From Spirochaetales bacterium (GTDB taxonomy: Bacteria; Spirochaetota; Spirochaetia; UBA9216): DNA of 64,000 nucleotides. Position 1 is the stretch's first letter. Each line of letters starts with the position of its first letter. Shown here piece by piece: positions 25,297-33,883 of this stretch. The stretch lies in NCBI GenBank assembly GCA_016839055.1, contig JAEKNX010000004.1:248001-312000 (forward strand), read 5' to 3'. A program made the position numbers and the translations under genes. The notes beneath the pieces are model-generated. The model made no database searches. It was not told where the DNA came from and saw nothing but the letters and a program-made list of their open reading frames with translations.

Positions 25297-25489
25297 CTGC
25301 AAGAAAGGGGACTATCTGGAGAGTCTGTTCATCCTTGAGATCCGTCGAGGAATATTCTTGTCTCGGAATCAGCCTGCCGTCAATTTTAACTGACATAGGA
25401 ACCATCTTCCATTTTTTTTGTTCAAGCAGATCATAGAGGGTGTAAGCCTCCGGTATGTTCATCTCGTTTCCGTTCAATGTAATCTTCAT
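25289..25489 (-). CDS. ThiS/MoaD-like beta-grasp sulfur-carrier protein
   Basis: 66 residues with the ubiquitin-like fold pattern of ThiS/MoaD and the free C-terminal Gly-Gly (FLAGG) needed for thiocarboxylate formation. ThiS serves thiamine synthesis and MoaD serves molybdopterin/tungstopterin. No thiF, thiG, moaE or moeB is adjacent; instead the gene overlaps a NadE-like enzyme by four bases (ATGA). Small MoaD/ThiS-like proteins are often encoded near aldehyde oxidoreductases, which fits this locus. Confidence 0.8.
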   Translation of the reverse strand: MKITLNGNEMNIPEAYTLYDLLEQKKWKMVPMSVKIDGRLIPRQEYSSTDLKDEQTLQIVPFLAGG

Positions 25490-26337
25490 TGATTCTCCAG
25501 TAGATTGAGATTTCTGACGTTCCGGTAATCAGCCGCGGAAATTATCTGCCGGACTCTCTCTATGTCATCTGCGTTCTCGCCTGCGGTGTCCGAGTTTGTC
25601 CTGATTTTTTTCAGGATCCTGTCCAGATTTTCATAACTCATTCCTAGAGCATACTCGTCAGTTATCCCGGGTGCAACATCCGGACTTGGTTTTTTATTTA
25701 TTATTTTTCCTGGAATGCCCAGTTCTTCGGCCAGCTTGAAAACCTCAGTTTTATAAAGATGCATTATCGGTTCTATATCACTTGAGTCGTCCCCCCATTT
25801 GATATAGAAGCCGGTAAGATGTTCGGTCAGGTTGGTTGTTCCTATGACCGCATACCTGCGCTTCTCGGCCTCAAAATACATCCTTATCATCCTGAAGCGA
25901 TGCTTAGTTCTGTAATATGCGAGGTTTTTACGGTAGGCATCTCCTCCTGAGGTCTTGAGATCGTTTATGTACGGATCTTCATTCTTCTCCCAGACTGAGC
26001 GCGCATAATTCTCCTGTATTTTTCGGGGGAAGAGCCTTGCTGGAGGTTTCATCCTGTAAACTCCGAGCTTCCTTACAAGCGGGGTAATGGATTTCAGGGC
26101 ATAATCTATTCCGAGATAGCTGCAGACGAGTTTTGAGTCGGCGACGGTAGTTTTTGAGGAGTCACGTTCGGGGAGAAGAAGTCCAAATACCCTCTCTCTG
26201 CCGAGGGCGTCAACAAGGAGTTTTCCGACTACAGCCGAATCTATTCCGCCGCTTATTCCGATGATCGCACCCTTAAAGCCGTATTGTTCAGTTTTAGCAC
26301 GGATGAAATCTACGATTCTGTTTTTATCAGAGGACAT
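25486..26337 (-). CDS. NadE-like (ammonia-dependent NAD synthetase family) PP-loop enzyme
   Basis: 283 residues. The PP-loop ISGGIDSAV (about 28-36) adenylates a carboxylate; GTTNLTEHLTGFYIKWGDDSSDIEPI and the tail PSPDVAPGITDEYALG match NAD synthetase. An insert of about 40 residues (PPARLFPRKIQENYARSVWE and following) lies between the PP-loop half and the RFRMIRMYF helix. It could be the cell's NAD synthetase or a paralogue that activates the overlapping ThiS-like protein. GGAGGT precedes ATG 26337. Transcribed away from the alpha-galactoside operon. Confidence 0.8.
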   Translation of the reverse strand: MSSDKNRIVDFIRAKTEQYGFKGAIIGISGGIDSAVVGKLLVDALGRERVFGLLLPERDSSKTTVADSKLVCSYLGIDYALKSITPLVRKLGVYRMKPPARLFPRKIQENYARSVWEKNEDPYINDLKTSGGDAYRKNLAYYRTKHRFRMIRMYFEAEKRRYAVIGTTNLTEHLTGFYIKWGDDSSDIEPIMHLYKTEVFKLAEELGIPGKIINKKPSPDVAPGITDEYALGMSYENLDRILKKIRTNSDTAGENADDIERVRQIISAADYRNVRNLNLLENQ

Positions 26338-26480
26338 ACTGCTACCTCCACATCATATGCTTTAAAGATAATCCTGATCTTCCGCGGAATCAAGGATGAT
26401 TTATCTGTCTATTTGATACATGAGACGGCGAACCCGGTTTGTGTAGATTAAGCGGTTTAAGAAGAAAAAAGAACTTTTAC

Positions 26481-26522
26481 TTGACAACTGTAAATGATGA
26501 TGTAAAATATATTAAAACGTTT
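26481..26522 (+). promoter_or_regulatory. Promoter and LacI-type operator of the alpha-galactoside operon
   Basis: Perfect -35 TTGACA (26481-26486), 16-nt spacer, -10 TAAAAT (26503-26508). Just downstream lies AAACGTTT (26515-26522), extended to TTAAAACGTTTACAA, a typical LacI/CcpA-family operator with a good right half CGTTTACA. It covers the start region, and a LacI-type regulator ends the operon (31043). Confidence 0.8.
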
Positions 26523-26555
26523 ACAATAAATTTACATAAGAATGAGGTTGCAATA

Positions 26556-27881
26556 ATGAGCACACGTCCCCGGATAACATTTCTGGGTGCTGGAAGCACA
26601 ATTTTCTTGAAAAATCTTATAGGCGACGCATTTCTCTTTGATACTCTATCTGAGGCTGAAATTGCGCTTTATGATATAGATGAAAACAGACTAGAAGAAT
26701 CGCGAATCATAATTGAATCTCTCAATAACAGCATGAACCTCGGAAGGGCTGTAATTTCGACCTACCTCGGAGTTTGTAATAGAAGGGATGCTCTGAAAAA
26801 CTCCGACTTTGTAATAAATGCTATCCAGGTGGGGGGCTACGAACCCTCAACAGTTATTGATTTTGAGATTCCCAAAAAATACGGCCTCCTTCAGACTATA
26901 GGGGATACTCTAGGAATAGGCGGTATCTTCAGAACCCTTAGAACCGTACCGGTAATGCTCGATATAGTATCTGATATGGAGGATGTCTGTCCTGATGCAA
27001 TTATTCTGAATTATGCAAATCCGATGGCCATGGTAACCGGCGCTATTCAGAAAACATCAGAAATTCAGACTGTCGGTCTGTGTCATTCTGTTCAGATCTG
27101 CGCACCTGATCTGCTGAAATCTCTTGATATGAAAGCTGAAAAGCTCAGATGGAAGATCGCGGGCATTAATCATATGGCCTGGCTGTTGGAAATCAGGGAC
27201 GGAGACAGGGATTTATATCCGGAGATAAAGAAACGGGCTGCTGCCAAAAACAAGATGCATAAACATGATGACATGATTCGTTTTGAGATGATGAAGCACT
27301 TCGGATATTATATAACGGAGTCTTCCGAACATTTTGCCGAATATGTGCCTTACTGGATAAGAAAAGATTCGCCCGAACTGATCGAGCGCTACAATATCCC
27401 GCTGGATGAATATCCGCGTCGCTGTATTGAGCAGATCCGAGACTGGCAGAGTCGAAAGCAGGCGCTGATGGCCGGCGAGGAGCTTGAGCATGAAAAAACA
27501 CGAGAATACGGGGCCGATATCATGAATGCAGTGCTTTCAGACAATCCAACCTGCATACACGGTAATATTCTCAATACAGATGGATATATTCCTAATCTTC
27601 CATCAGATGCCGTTGTCGAAGTGCCATGTTTAGTTGACGGTAACGGTATTCAGGGTGTTCATTCCGGAAAGCTGCCCATCCAATGTGCAGCTCTTAATCA
27701 AACGAATATTAATGTGCAGCAGCTGACAATTGAGGCAGTACTGAGCCGTAAAAAGGCAGCAGTATATCAGGCCGCGCTGCTTGATCCGCATACTTCGGGA
27801 GAGTTGAATGTTGAAAAAATAATTCAGCTTTGTGATGAATTGTTTGATGCTCATGAAGAATGGCTTCCTGAGTATAATTAA
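26556..27881 (+). CDS. Glycoside hydrolase family 4, probable alpha-galactosidase (MelA type)
   Basis: 441 residues. GH4 enzymes cleave glycosides by an NAD+- and Mn2+-dependent redox-elimination mechanism in the cytoplasm. The NAD-binding GAGST (11-15), metal-binding C176-H177 in GLCHSV and H206 in GINHMAW are visible. The CHSV tetrad is the signature of the alpha-galactosidase subgroup (glucosidases and phospho-glycosidases have other tetrads). Start ATG 26556 follows TGAGGT; the longer frame begins upstream of the promoter. First gene of an operon with a sugar importer and a LacI regulator. Confidence 0.85.
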   Translation: MSTRPRITFLGAGSTIFLKNLIGDAFLFDTLSEAEIALYDIDENRLEESRIIIESLNNSMNLGRAVISTYLGVCNRRDALKNSDFVINAIQVGGYEPSTVIDFEIPKKYGLLQTIGDTLGIGGIFRTLRTVPVMLDIVSDMEDVCPDAIILNYANPMAMVTGAIQKTSEIQTVGLCHSVQICAPDLLKSLDMKAEKLRWKIAGINHMAWLLEIRDGDRDLYPEIKKRAAAKNKMHKHDDMIRFEMMKHFGYYITESSEHFAEYVPYWIRKDSPELIERYNIPLDEYPRRCIEQIRDWQSRKQALMAGEELEHEKTREYGADIMNAVLSDNPTCIHGNILNTDGYIPNLPSDAVVEVPCLVDGNGIQGVHSGKLPIQCAALNQTNINVQQLTIEAVLSRKKAAVYQAALLDPHTSGELNVEKIIQLCDELFDAHEEWLPEYN

Positions 27882-27947
27882 AGGCTGTCGGAATCTTCCG
27901 GCAATTGATATAATATTCCCGGAATACCGGGACCCATTGGAGGTGAG

Positions 27948-29198
27948 ATGAACAGTTTTAAAAGAATCATGATTTTGGTCCTGATAGCTGCTACAGGAAG
28001 TTTCCTGTTTGCATCAGGACAGCAGGACGAAGGTGTCGTTGAATTGACGATGATGATTAACTTCGGAGCAGATACAGCAACAGCTGTTGCTTTTGAAGAG
28101 GTTGTTAATGCTTTCAACAATGAATACGACGGCATAGAAGTCACTCTTATTGCAGGCGATGCAAATTATGAAGCGCTTATGAAATCGAAGATGGCCACCA
28201 ATGAGCTGCCGGATGTCTGGTCAACTCATGGCTGGTCCGTCATGCGATACAGTGAATATTTGCTTCCTCTTAATGATCAAGGGTGGGGCGATAGATTGAA
28301 TCCGGCAATAAAGCCGGTAATTACCGATTCAAATGGTAATTTCTACGTTCTCCCTCTCGATGTTGATCTTGCAGGCGTCTCTTATAATAAGTCCGTAGTA
28401 AAAGCAGCCGGTGTTGATATTGCTGATATCAGGACCTGGGATGACCTCTTTGCCGCAATGAAGAAAATAAAGGCAATTGGTGTTACTCCGGTTCATATCG
28501 GTGGAAAGGACAATTGGACTATTGGAAATTTCTTCGATTGGACCGCTCCTGCAATGTATGTAACCGATCCTGATAATAACAGTAGTGATGAGCTTTTAAA
28601 TGGAGATTTCGATACTGCGAAATGGGAGATTCTTGCGGGTTTATTCAAAGAAATGAATGAAAAAGGGTATATGAATGTAGATAATCTGACATCTACATTC
28701 AGTGATTCGGCGCGGGCGCTAGCCGAGGGATCTGCTGCATTCGAGTTTTACGGCAACTATGTATTAACTGAGGCATGGACCTATAATCCTAATGCTGAAC
28801 TCGGCTTTTTCCCGGTACCGGCTTTCTACAAAAGCGACAGTCCTAGCCTTATTTCAGGTGAACGTGCAGCCATCGGTGTATGGAAGGATAGTGAGTATCC
28901 GGAAGAGAGCATGCTTCTGCTGAATTATTTTACAAGACCCGAAAATATGACGAAGATTTCTGCTTCAAGCGCGATACCTGCCGGTTTCTCAGACGTTGAA
29001 AGTGACACTGGAAAGCTGAAGGATGATTACAGCAGATGGTTCGGTACGCCTGCATTCCCATATTTTGACAGAGCATTTCTTCCAAGCGGAATGTGGGATA
29101 CTATGTGTTCAACCGGTGCTGGTATTCTCTCAGGAGATATGACAACTGCAGATGCTGCAGCCAAAATGAATGAAGATTTCAACAGGATGTATAAATAA
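27948..29198 (+). CDS. ABC transporter sugar-binding protein (MsmE type)
   Basis: 416-residue extracytoplasmic receptor of the family 1 solute-binding proteins for oligosaccharides. Signal peptide of about 22 residues ending FLFASGQQDEG, without lipobox cysteine. GGAGGTGAG precedes ATG 27948. Following permeases and GH4 enzyme suggest melibiose/raffinose-type alpha-galactosides. The gene is followed by a strong hairpin. Confidence 0.9.
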   Translation: MNSFKRIMILVLIAATGSFLFASGQQDEGVVELTMMINFGADTATAVAFEEVVNAFNNEYDGIEVTLIAGDANYEALMKSKMATNELPDVWSTHGWSVMRYSEYLLPLNDQGWGDRLNPAIKPVITDSNGNFYVLPLDVDLAGVSYNKSVVKAAGVDIADIRTWDDLFAAMKKIKAIGVTPVHIGGKDNWTIGNFFDWTAPAMYVTDPDNNSSDELLNGDFDTAKWEILAGLFKEMNEKGYMNVDNLTSTFSDSARALAEGSAAFEFYGNYVLTEAWTYNPNAELGFFPVPAFYKSDSPSLISGERAAIGVWKDSEYPEESMLLLNYFTRPENMTKISASSAIPAGFSDVESDTGKLKDDYSRWFGTPAFPYFDRAFLPSGMWDTMCSTGAGILSGDMTTADAAAKMNEDFNRMYK

Positions 29199-29205
29199 AA
29201 TCTGA

Positions 29206-29230
29206 GGAAGTCCGGTTTTACCGGACTTCC
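29206..29230 (+). other. Hairpin after the sugar-binding protein gene
   Basis: Perfect 11-bp stem GGAAGTCCGGT (29206-29216) / ACCGGACTTCC (29220-29230) with loop TTT, followed by GCCCTTCTCT rather than a T-run. Likely stabilises the upstream message or attenuates the permease genes. Confidence 0.75.
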
Positions 29231-29270
29231 GCCCTTCTCTGTAATACTTGTCATTTTCAAGGAGCTGCCA

Positions 29271-30164
29271 GTGAAAATACGGTCTTCAGCCGTTTCTATT
29301 CTTCAGAAACCAAATAGTATCAATCTGCTGTATGTTCCGGCGGTTATACTTTTTATCTGCTTAATTGTTTACCCGTTTTTTGAAGGGCTTAGAATTGCAT
29401 TTACTGACTGGAACGGTTTTTCACAGCACTATGACTATGTCGGTTTGGAAAATTTTAAATATCTTTTTAAGGATAAAAGTCTCTTTATCGCAATTGTCAA
29501 TACTCTGTTGTACGGTATAGGTTCCACCTTTTTTCAACAGATATTCGGGCTGAGTTATGCACTGCTTTTAAACAAGAAAATATTCGGTAGAAATTTTGCA
29601 CGAACGCTGATATATCTGCCTGTTTTGATTGCCCCGGTGATTATGGGATATATGTGGTATTTCATCTTTCAGTACAGTCACGGCGCATTAAATGATATTC
29701 TATCAATTTTTGGTGCCGAATCAGTTGATTGGCTTGCCAAAGGCGATAGGGCAATAATACTTATTATTTTTGCCAATACCATCCAGTTCTGCGGTATTTC
29801 CATGGTAATATACCTGGCGGGACTACAGACCATTCCAAAAATGTATTATGAAGCAAGCGGTATTGATGGGGCATCCGTCTTTTGCCAGTTCAGATACATT
29901 ACCGTTCCGATGCTGCGGCCTGCATTTATTACCAGCATAACGCTGAATCTGATTGGCGGATTGAAGCTTTTTGATGTCATAAAGGCATTGACCAACGGCG
30001 GCCCCGGATATGCGTCTCACTCTCTTTCGACACTCATAGATTATACTTATTTTAAATCGCAGTCCGCAGGTTATTCGGCTGCTATGGGGATCCTGCTTTT
30101 TATTCTGATAATGGTTGTGACTCTGGCATTTAACAAGTTATCCGGTGAAAAGGAATTAGGCTAA
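29271..30164 (+). CDS. Sugar ABC transporter permease (MsmF/MalF type)
   Basis: 297-residue membrane protein with about six spans and an EAA loop beginning YYEASGIDGASVFCQFRYIT. It starts with GTG at 29271, preceded by AAGGAG at 29259-29264. Its TAA overlaps the next ATG by one base. No ATPase gene is in this operon, so it presumably shares a MsmK/MalK-type ATPase encoded elsewhere, possibly including the one at 11989. Confidence 0.92.
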   Translation: MKIRSSAVSILQKPNSINLLYVPAVILFICLIVYPFFEGLRIAFTDWNGFSQHYDYVGLENFKYLFKDKSLFIAIVNTLLYGIGSTFFQQIFGLSYALLLNKKIFGRNFARTLIYLPVLIAPVIMGYMWYFIFQYSHGALNDILSIFGAESVDWLAKGDRAIILIIFANTIQFCGISMVIYLAGLQTIPKMYYEASGIDGASVFCQFRYITVPMLRPAFITSITLNLIGGLKLFDVIKALTNGGPGYASHSLSTLIDYTYFKSQSAGYSAAMGILLFILIMVVTLAFNKLSGEKELG

Positions 30165-30997
30165 TGAGAACAGTAAATAGAAGCAGAAAGGGAAGGGTTG
30201 TCTGGTCGCTCCTGGCCGTTATTATTGGGTTGTTTCATTTTATTCCCCTGTTTATCTCAATGAATCTCTCATTGAAACCAAAGACGGATCTAAGCTCAAG
30301 ATGGATGTTTCCGGGAGAACTATATTTCGAGAACTTTAGATATGCGGTTGAAAAGGCAAAAATTTTTCTTGCCATGAAGAATAGCGCTATAATTACTATT
30401 ATTGGAGTTACAATTGTAGTTTTAATCGGAGCAATGGCCGCCTATCCGCTGGCCAGGAACAGATCGAGGTTTAATAACAGGATACTCCAGTTTGTGCTCG
30501 CCGTGATGATGGTGCCGCCACTTAGTATGCTGGTTCCTCTTGTAACGACAATGACAAGAATAGGTGGAATTAGCACTTATTGGGGGATTATATTAGTTCT
30601 GGTGACCTTTCAATTACCCATTAGCATATTCCTATATGCCAACTTTATTCGAACAATCCCCATGGAGCTTGATGAAGCTGCTTTAATTGACGGATGCAGC
30701 CGCTTTTCGATATTTTTCAGGATTATTCTTCCTCTGCTTAAACCGGTGACTGCAACTGTAATTATTCTGACAGGTGTTGCTATCTGGAATGATTTTCAGT
30801 TTTCGTTATTTCTGCTGCAGGCTCCGAAAATGAAGGTCGTAACTCTTGCTGTGTTCACCTTCTTTGGGCAGTCTTCATCTAATCCGGGTGCAGCAGCAGC
30901 TGCGGCGATTGTAGCGGTTCTGCCGGTTGTCGTGCTCTTTATGTTTCTGCAAAGATATTTCATAAAAGGAATGGTAGACAGCGCGGTAAAGGGGTAG
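30164..30997 (+). CDS. Sugar ABC transporter permease (MsmG/MalG type)
   Basis: 277-residue second permease, with the EAA loop ELDEAALIDGCSRFSIFFRI and six hydrophobic segments. Translationally coupled to the first permease (TAATG). Followed 45 nt later by the LacI-type regulator. Confidence 0.92.
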   Translation: MRTVNRSRKGRVVWSLLAVIIGLFHFIPLFISMNLSLKPKTDLSSRWMFPGELYFENFRYAVEKAKIFLAMKNSAIITIIGVTIVVLIGAMAAYPLARNRSRFNNRILQFVLAVMMVPPLSMLVPLVTTMTRIGGISTYWGIILVLVTFQLPISIFLYANFIRTIPMELDEAALIDGCSRFSIFFRIILPLLKPVTATVIILTGVAIWNDFQFSLFLLQAPKMKVVTLAVFTFFGQSSSNPGAAAAAAIVAVLPVVVLFMFLQRYFIKGMVDSAVKG

Positions 30998-31042
30998 AAT
31001 AACCCTGTTTAATAATTTTCGGCAAAAAAAGGGAGTTGGATA

Positions 31043-32065
31043 TTGAAGGTCAGGATTGAGGATGTGGCTAGTGAAGCCGGAGTTTCGATAGCTACGGTTT
31101 CCAGGGTCTTGAATGATCATCCGGTAAGTGAAAAAGCCCGAAGAAATGTTGAAGATGCTATCGCAAAACTTGATTACAGTCCAAATCTGACAGCCCGGGG
31201 TCTGATTAAGGGGAAATCTTCCAGAGTCGGTGCAATCGTTTATAATCTTGAAAATCCGTATAATTCGGCAATCCTGAGTGCTATTGAACGCCGATTGAGG
31301 CAGGATGGATATCTATGTAATTTTGCGAGTTCCACCCTCAGGGAAAAGGAGGAATCCGATACATTGAAGCGTTTACTTGATTCAGGTGTCGAGGGCCTTA
31401 TTATTGTCGACGTCGATCTGAAGAGTGAAAACTCAGGAATGTATGCAGCAATTAACAAACATATGCCGGTTGTACAGATTAACGGTAACCCAGACAGGAC
31501 TGATACTAACTGTATTATGGTTGATCAGAAATTCGGCATGAGCTCGGTTATGGATTATTTTTTCGAATTGAATCATCGGGATATTCTTTTCATCAGAGGA
31601 GAATTGCCCTCCTTATCTTCCAATCAAAAAGAGAAGGTTTTCAGGGCAAGAATGAATGAGCAGGATTATGATCTTGATGAATACAGCATTCTTAAGGTAG
31701 GTTTGTCCAATCTTATGGACGGGATTGATGAAACCCGGCAAAAATTCTGTGAAGTTTGGAAGAAGGGTAGAAAACCCACTGCAGTATTTTCCTGCAACGA
31801 GATTATGGCAATCGGCGTTGTTCAGGCAAGCTGGGAGCTGGAATTGAAGATTCCTGAAGATTTTTCTCTTATATCGCATGACAATACTTTTTTATCACAG
31901 CTGTCCAATCCTCCTATTACAACAGTTGACATGACTCCGGCAAGACTCGGTTATGAATCCGCTGAAATGATGATACAGCTGTTAAAGCATGATGATCCCA
32001 TCCCGCGGAAACTGATATTTTATCCTGAACTGATAAAACGCGCTTCCTGTAGGTCGCTTGAATAA
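31043..32065 (+). CDS. LacI-family transcriptional regulator
   Basis: 340 residues: N-terminal helix-turn-helix VRIEDVASEAGVSIATVSRVLND, hinge helix with SPNLTARGL, then a periplasmic-binding-protein-like effector domain. It begins with TTG at 31043 after GGGAG at 31031-31035. As the last gene of the alpha-galactoside operon it probably represses from AAACGTTT at 26515-26522 and is released by a galactoside or derived sugar. Confidence 0.92.
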   Translation: MKVRIEDVASEAGVSIATVSRVLNDHPVSEKARRNVEDAIAKLDYSPNLTARGLIKGKSSRVGAIVYNLENPYNSAILSAIERRLRQDGYLCNFASSTLREKEESDTLKRLLDSGVEGLIIVDVDLKSENSGMYAAINKHMPVVQINGNPDRTDTNCIMVDQKFGMSSVMDYFFELNHRDILFIRGELPSLSSNQKEKVFRARMNEQDYDLDEYSILKVGLSNLMDGIDETRQKFCEVWKKGRKPTAVFSCNEIMAIGVVQASWELELKIPEDFSLISHDNTFLSQLSNPPITTVDMTPARLGYESAEMMIQLLKHDDPIPRKLIFYPELIKRASCRSLE

Positions 32066-32157
32066 TTTCTATTGTCAGCGGATCTGCGGCTGAATAGGAT
32101 AATAACCGGATTCTCACTAATCTTGACAATATTCATCATTTACAGTTAACATCAAAA

Positions 32158-32163
32158 TATAAT
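32158..32163 (+). promoter_or_regulatory. Candidate -10 element for tupABC
   Basis: Perfect TATAAT 24 nt before the riboswitch core. The closest -35-like hexamer is TTCATC (32132-32137, 20-nt spacer). A perfect TTGACA at 32123-32128 is 29 nt away and cannot pair with it, though it could pair with TTAACA at 32146-32151 (17 nt). Confidence 0.4.
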
Positions 32164-32181
32164 GCCGAATAGAAACAGCTA

Positions 32182-32277
32182 AACTTCATTCTCCAGGGGA
32201 GGGGGCAGGCTGTCTCTATCGATGGGTGTAACCGGAAACAGTTGCGCCTCCCGTGTTTGGAAAGGCTGAAAGTTAAA
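32182..32277 (+). ncRNA. Probable Moco/Tuco-type riboswitch upstream of tupA
   Basis: A conserved-looking leader with a pairing AACTT (32182-32186) / AAGTT, a GGGAGG (32197-32202) / CCTCCC (32247-32252) stem, and an 8-bp stem GGTGTAAC (32225-32232) / GTTGCGCC (32241-32248) capped by a GAAA tetraloop, followed by the block GGAAAGGCTGAAAGT. These blocks resemble the molybdenum/tungsten cofactor RNA motif known in front of Moco biosynthesis and Mo/W transport genes. The position before a tungstate importer supports this. I identified it by eye, not by covariance search. Confidence 0.65.
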
Positions 32278-32311
32278 TCTAAATAAGCTTTCGTGCCTTC
32301 AAATTTTTTTT
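32262..32311 (+). terminator. Terminator hairpin in the tupA leader
   Basis: AAGGC (32262-32266) and GAAAG (32268-32272) pair with CTTTC (32288-32292) and GCCTT (32295-32299), followed by eight T (32304-32311) directly before the GGAGG of tupA. The 5' arm overlaps the last conserved block of the riboswitch, so the two structures exclude each other. Confidence 0.7.
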
Positions 32312-32321
32312 GGAGGAAAAA

Positions 32322-33176
32322 ATGAAAAACAGGATTAAAGCTTCACTTCTTGTTCTGCTGCTGCTGCTGCTCGCTGTCGCAGGATTCGCCGGAGGGGTTC
32401 AGGAGGCGGCGGACAGCACTCCCGCGGCCCCTGAGAACCCGAGAGTGAAACTCGCGACCACTACAAGTACCGAAAATACAGGGCTGCTTGATGTGCTCCT
32501 TCCTGCCTTTGAGGAAAGAACAGGATACAAGGTTGACGTAATTGCCGTCGGCACTGGAAAGGCCATTGCTCATGGAGAAGCCGGAGATGTAGATATCATC
32601 ATGGTTCATGCAAGAAGCCGCGAAGACGCCTTTGTAGAGAAAGGTTTTGGCGTAAATCGACGGGACATGATGCATAATGACTTTGTAGTCCTTGGTCCTG
32701 ATTCCGACCCTGCAGGAATTGCTGGAACAAATGATGCCGCCGCCGCATTCACAAAAATTGCCAAAGCTGGTTCTGATTTTGTTTCCAGAGGTGATGATTC
32801 TGGTACCCACACCAAGGAAAAGGCTATCTGGAAGGTTTCCGGAGCCGAAAAGACAGGTAAGTGGTATAAGGAAGCAGGGCAGGGCATGGGCACTGTTATC
32901 ACTATGACTGATGATATGCAGGGATATACCCTGACAGACCGTGGAACTTATCTTGCAATGAAAGACAACATCGGATTAAAGGTTGTGGTAGAGGGCGATC
33001 CTGTGCTTTTCAATCCTTACGGTGTTATAGCTGTTAATCCAGAGCTCCACCCTCATGTAAACTTCGACGGAGCTATGGCCCTTATTGAGTTTGTGACGGG
33101 CGCCGAAGGTCAGGGAATTATTAGGGATTTTACCAAAAACGGAGAGCCGTTGTTTTATCCGGATGTAATTAAATAA
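32322..33176 (+). CDS. tupA: Tungstate ABC transporter substrate-binding protein TupA
   Basis: 284-residue secreted anion receptor. TTTSTENTGLLDVLLPAFEE, IAVGTGKAIAHGEAGDVD and SRGDDSGTHTKE are signatures of TupA, which binds tungstate with very high affinity. The signal peptide ends GFAGGVQEAA, again without a lipobox cysteine. ATG 32322 is chosen because GGAGG (32312-32316) precedes it; an in-frame TTG at 32310 lies inside the terminator T-run. Supplies tungsten for the aldehyde oxidoreductase at 21931. Confidence 0.92.
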   Translation: MKNRIKASLLVLLLLLLAVAGFAGGVQEAADSTPAAPENPRVKLATTTSTENTGLLDVLLPAFEERTGYKVDVIAVGTGKAIAHGEAGDVDIIMVHARSREDAFVEKGFGVNRRDMMHNDFVVLGPDSDPAGIAGTNDAAAAFTKIAKAGSDFVSRGDDSGTHTKEKAIWKVSGAEKTGKWYKEAGQGMGTVITMTDDMQGYTLTDRGTYLAMKDNIGLKVVVEGDPVLFNPYGVIAVNPELHPHVNFDGAMALIEFVTGAEGQGIIRDFTKNGEPLFYPDVIK

Positions 33177-33199
33177 TGATTAAGCTGAAGTTACTGTAG

Positions 33200-33883
33200 A
33201 TGGATAGTGTATTCGGCTATGCTCTAAAGCTGCTGCTTACCTTCGACAAGGAAACCTACTTTATTGCGGGACTCTCTCTCCGTTTTGCATTAACTTCAAC
33301 CATATTTTCAGCGCTGTTAAGCCTGCCCGTTGGTGTCCTTCTCGGACTTAACCGCTTTCGGGGCAGGCGATTCTGCATTACTGTTTTAAATACGCTCATG
33401 GCCCTCCCGACAGTTGTTGTCGGACTGTTTATTTACGCACTTGTTTCGAGGTCAGGACCTCTGGGATATCTGGGACTTCTTTTTAACCCATCAGCTGTTA
33501 TTATAGGGCAGTCTATTCTGTCGTTTCCAATAATAGCCTCAATGGTGAACACTAGTGTCGAGCGTCTTGACGGGAATCTTCGTGAGACGCTGGTCACTCT
33601 TGGCGCTTCAAAATTTCGGATCTACCTCACAATTCTGAGCGAGGCTCGTTTTTCTATCATGACAGCCCTTCTCGCCGGATTCGGAAGGGTAATTGGCGAG
33701 GTCGGTGTTTCGATGATGCTCGGAGGAAATATCCGATGGTGGACCCGGACCATTACAACTACGATAAGTCTTGAGACGAGCAAGGGGCAGTTTGGACTTG
33801 CTCTTGCTCTGGGAATCATTCTGCTTATTATCGCCTTTACAGTCAACTTTATAACTCACTGGACGGTAAAACATGAGAGATAA
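33200..33883 (+). CDS. tupB: Tungstate ABC transporter permease TupB
   Basis: 227-residue permease with about five spans and the coupling loop LRETLVTLGASKFRIYLTIL. The GRVIGEVGVSMMLGGNIRWWTRT block is typical of TupB. It overlaps tupC by 11 nt. Unlike the other importers here there is no hairpin between the binding-protein and permease genes. Confidence 0.92.
   Translation: MDSVFGYALKLLLTFDKETYFIAGLSLRFALTSTIFSALLSLPVGVLLGLNRFRGRRFCITVLNTLMALPTVVVGLFIYALVSRSGPLGYLGLLFNPSAVIIGQSILSFPIIASMVNTSVERLDGNLRETLVTLGASKFRIYLTILSEARFSIMTALLAGFGRVIGEVGVSMMLGGNIRWWTRTITTTISLETSKGQFGLALALGIILLIIAFTVNFITHWTVKHER

Noticed and set aside
32123-32128. TTGACA as the -35 of the TATAAT at 32158
   Set aside because: The 29-nt spacing is far outside the 16-18 nt range.
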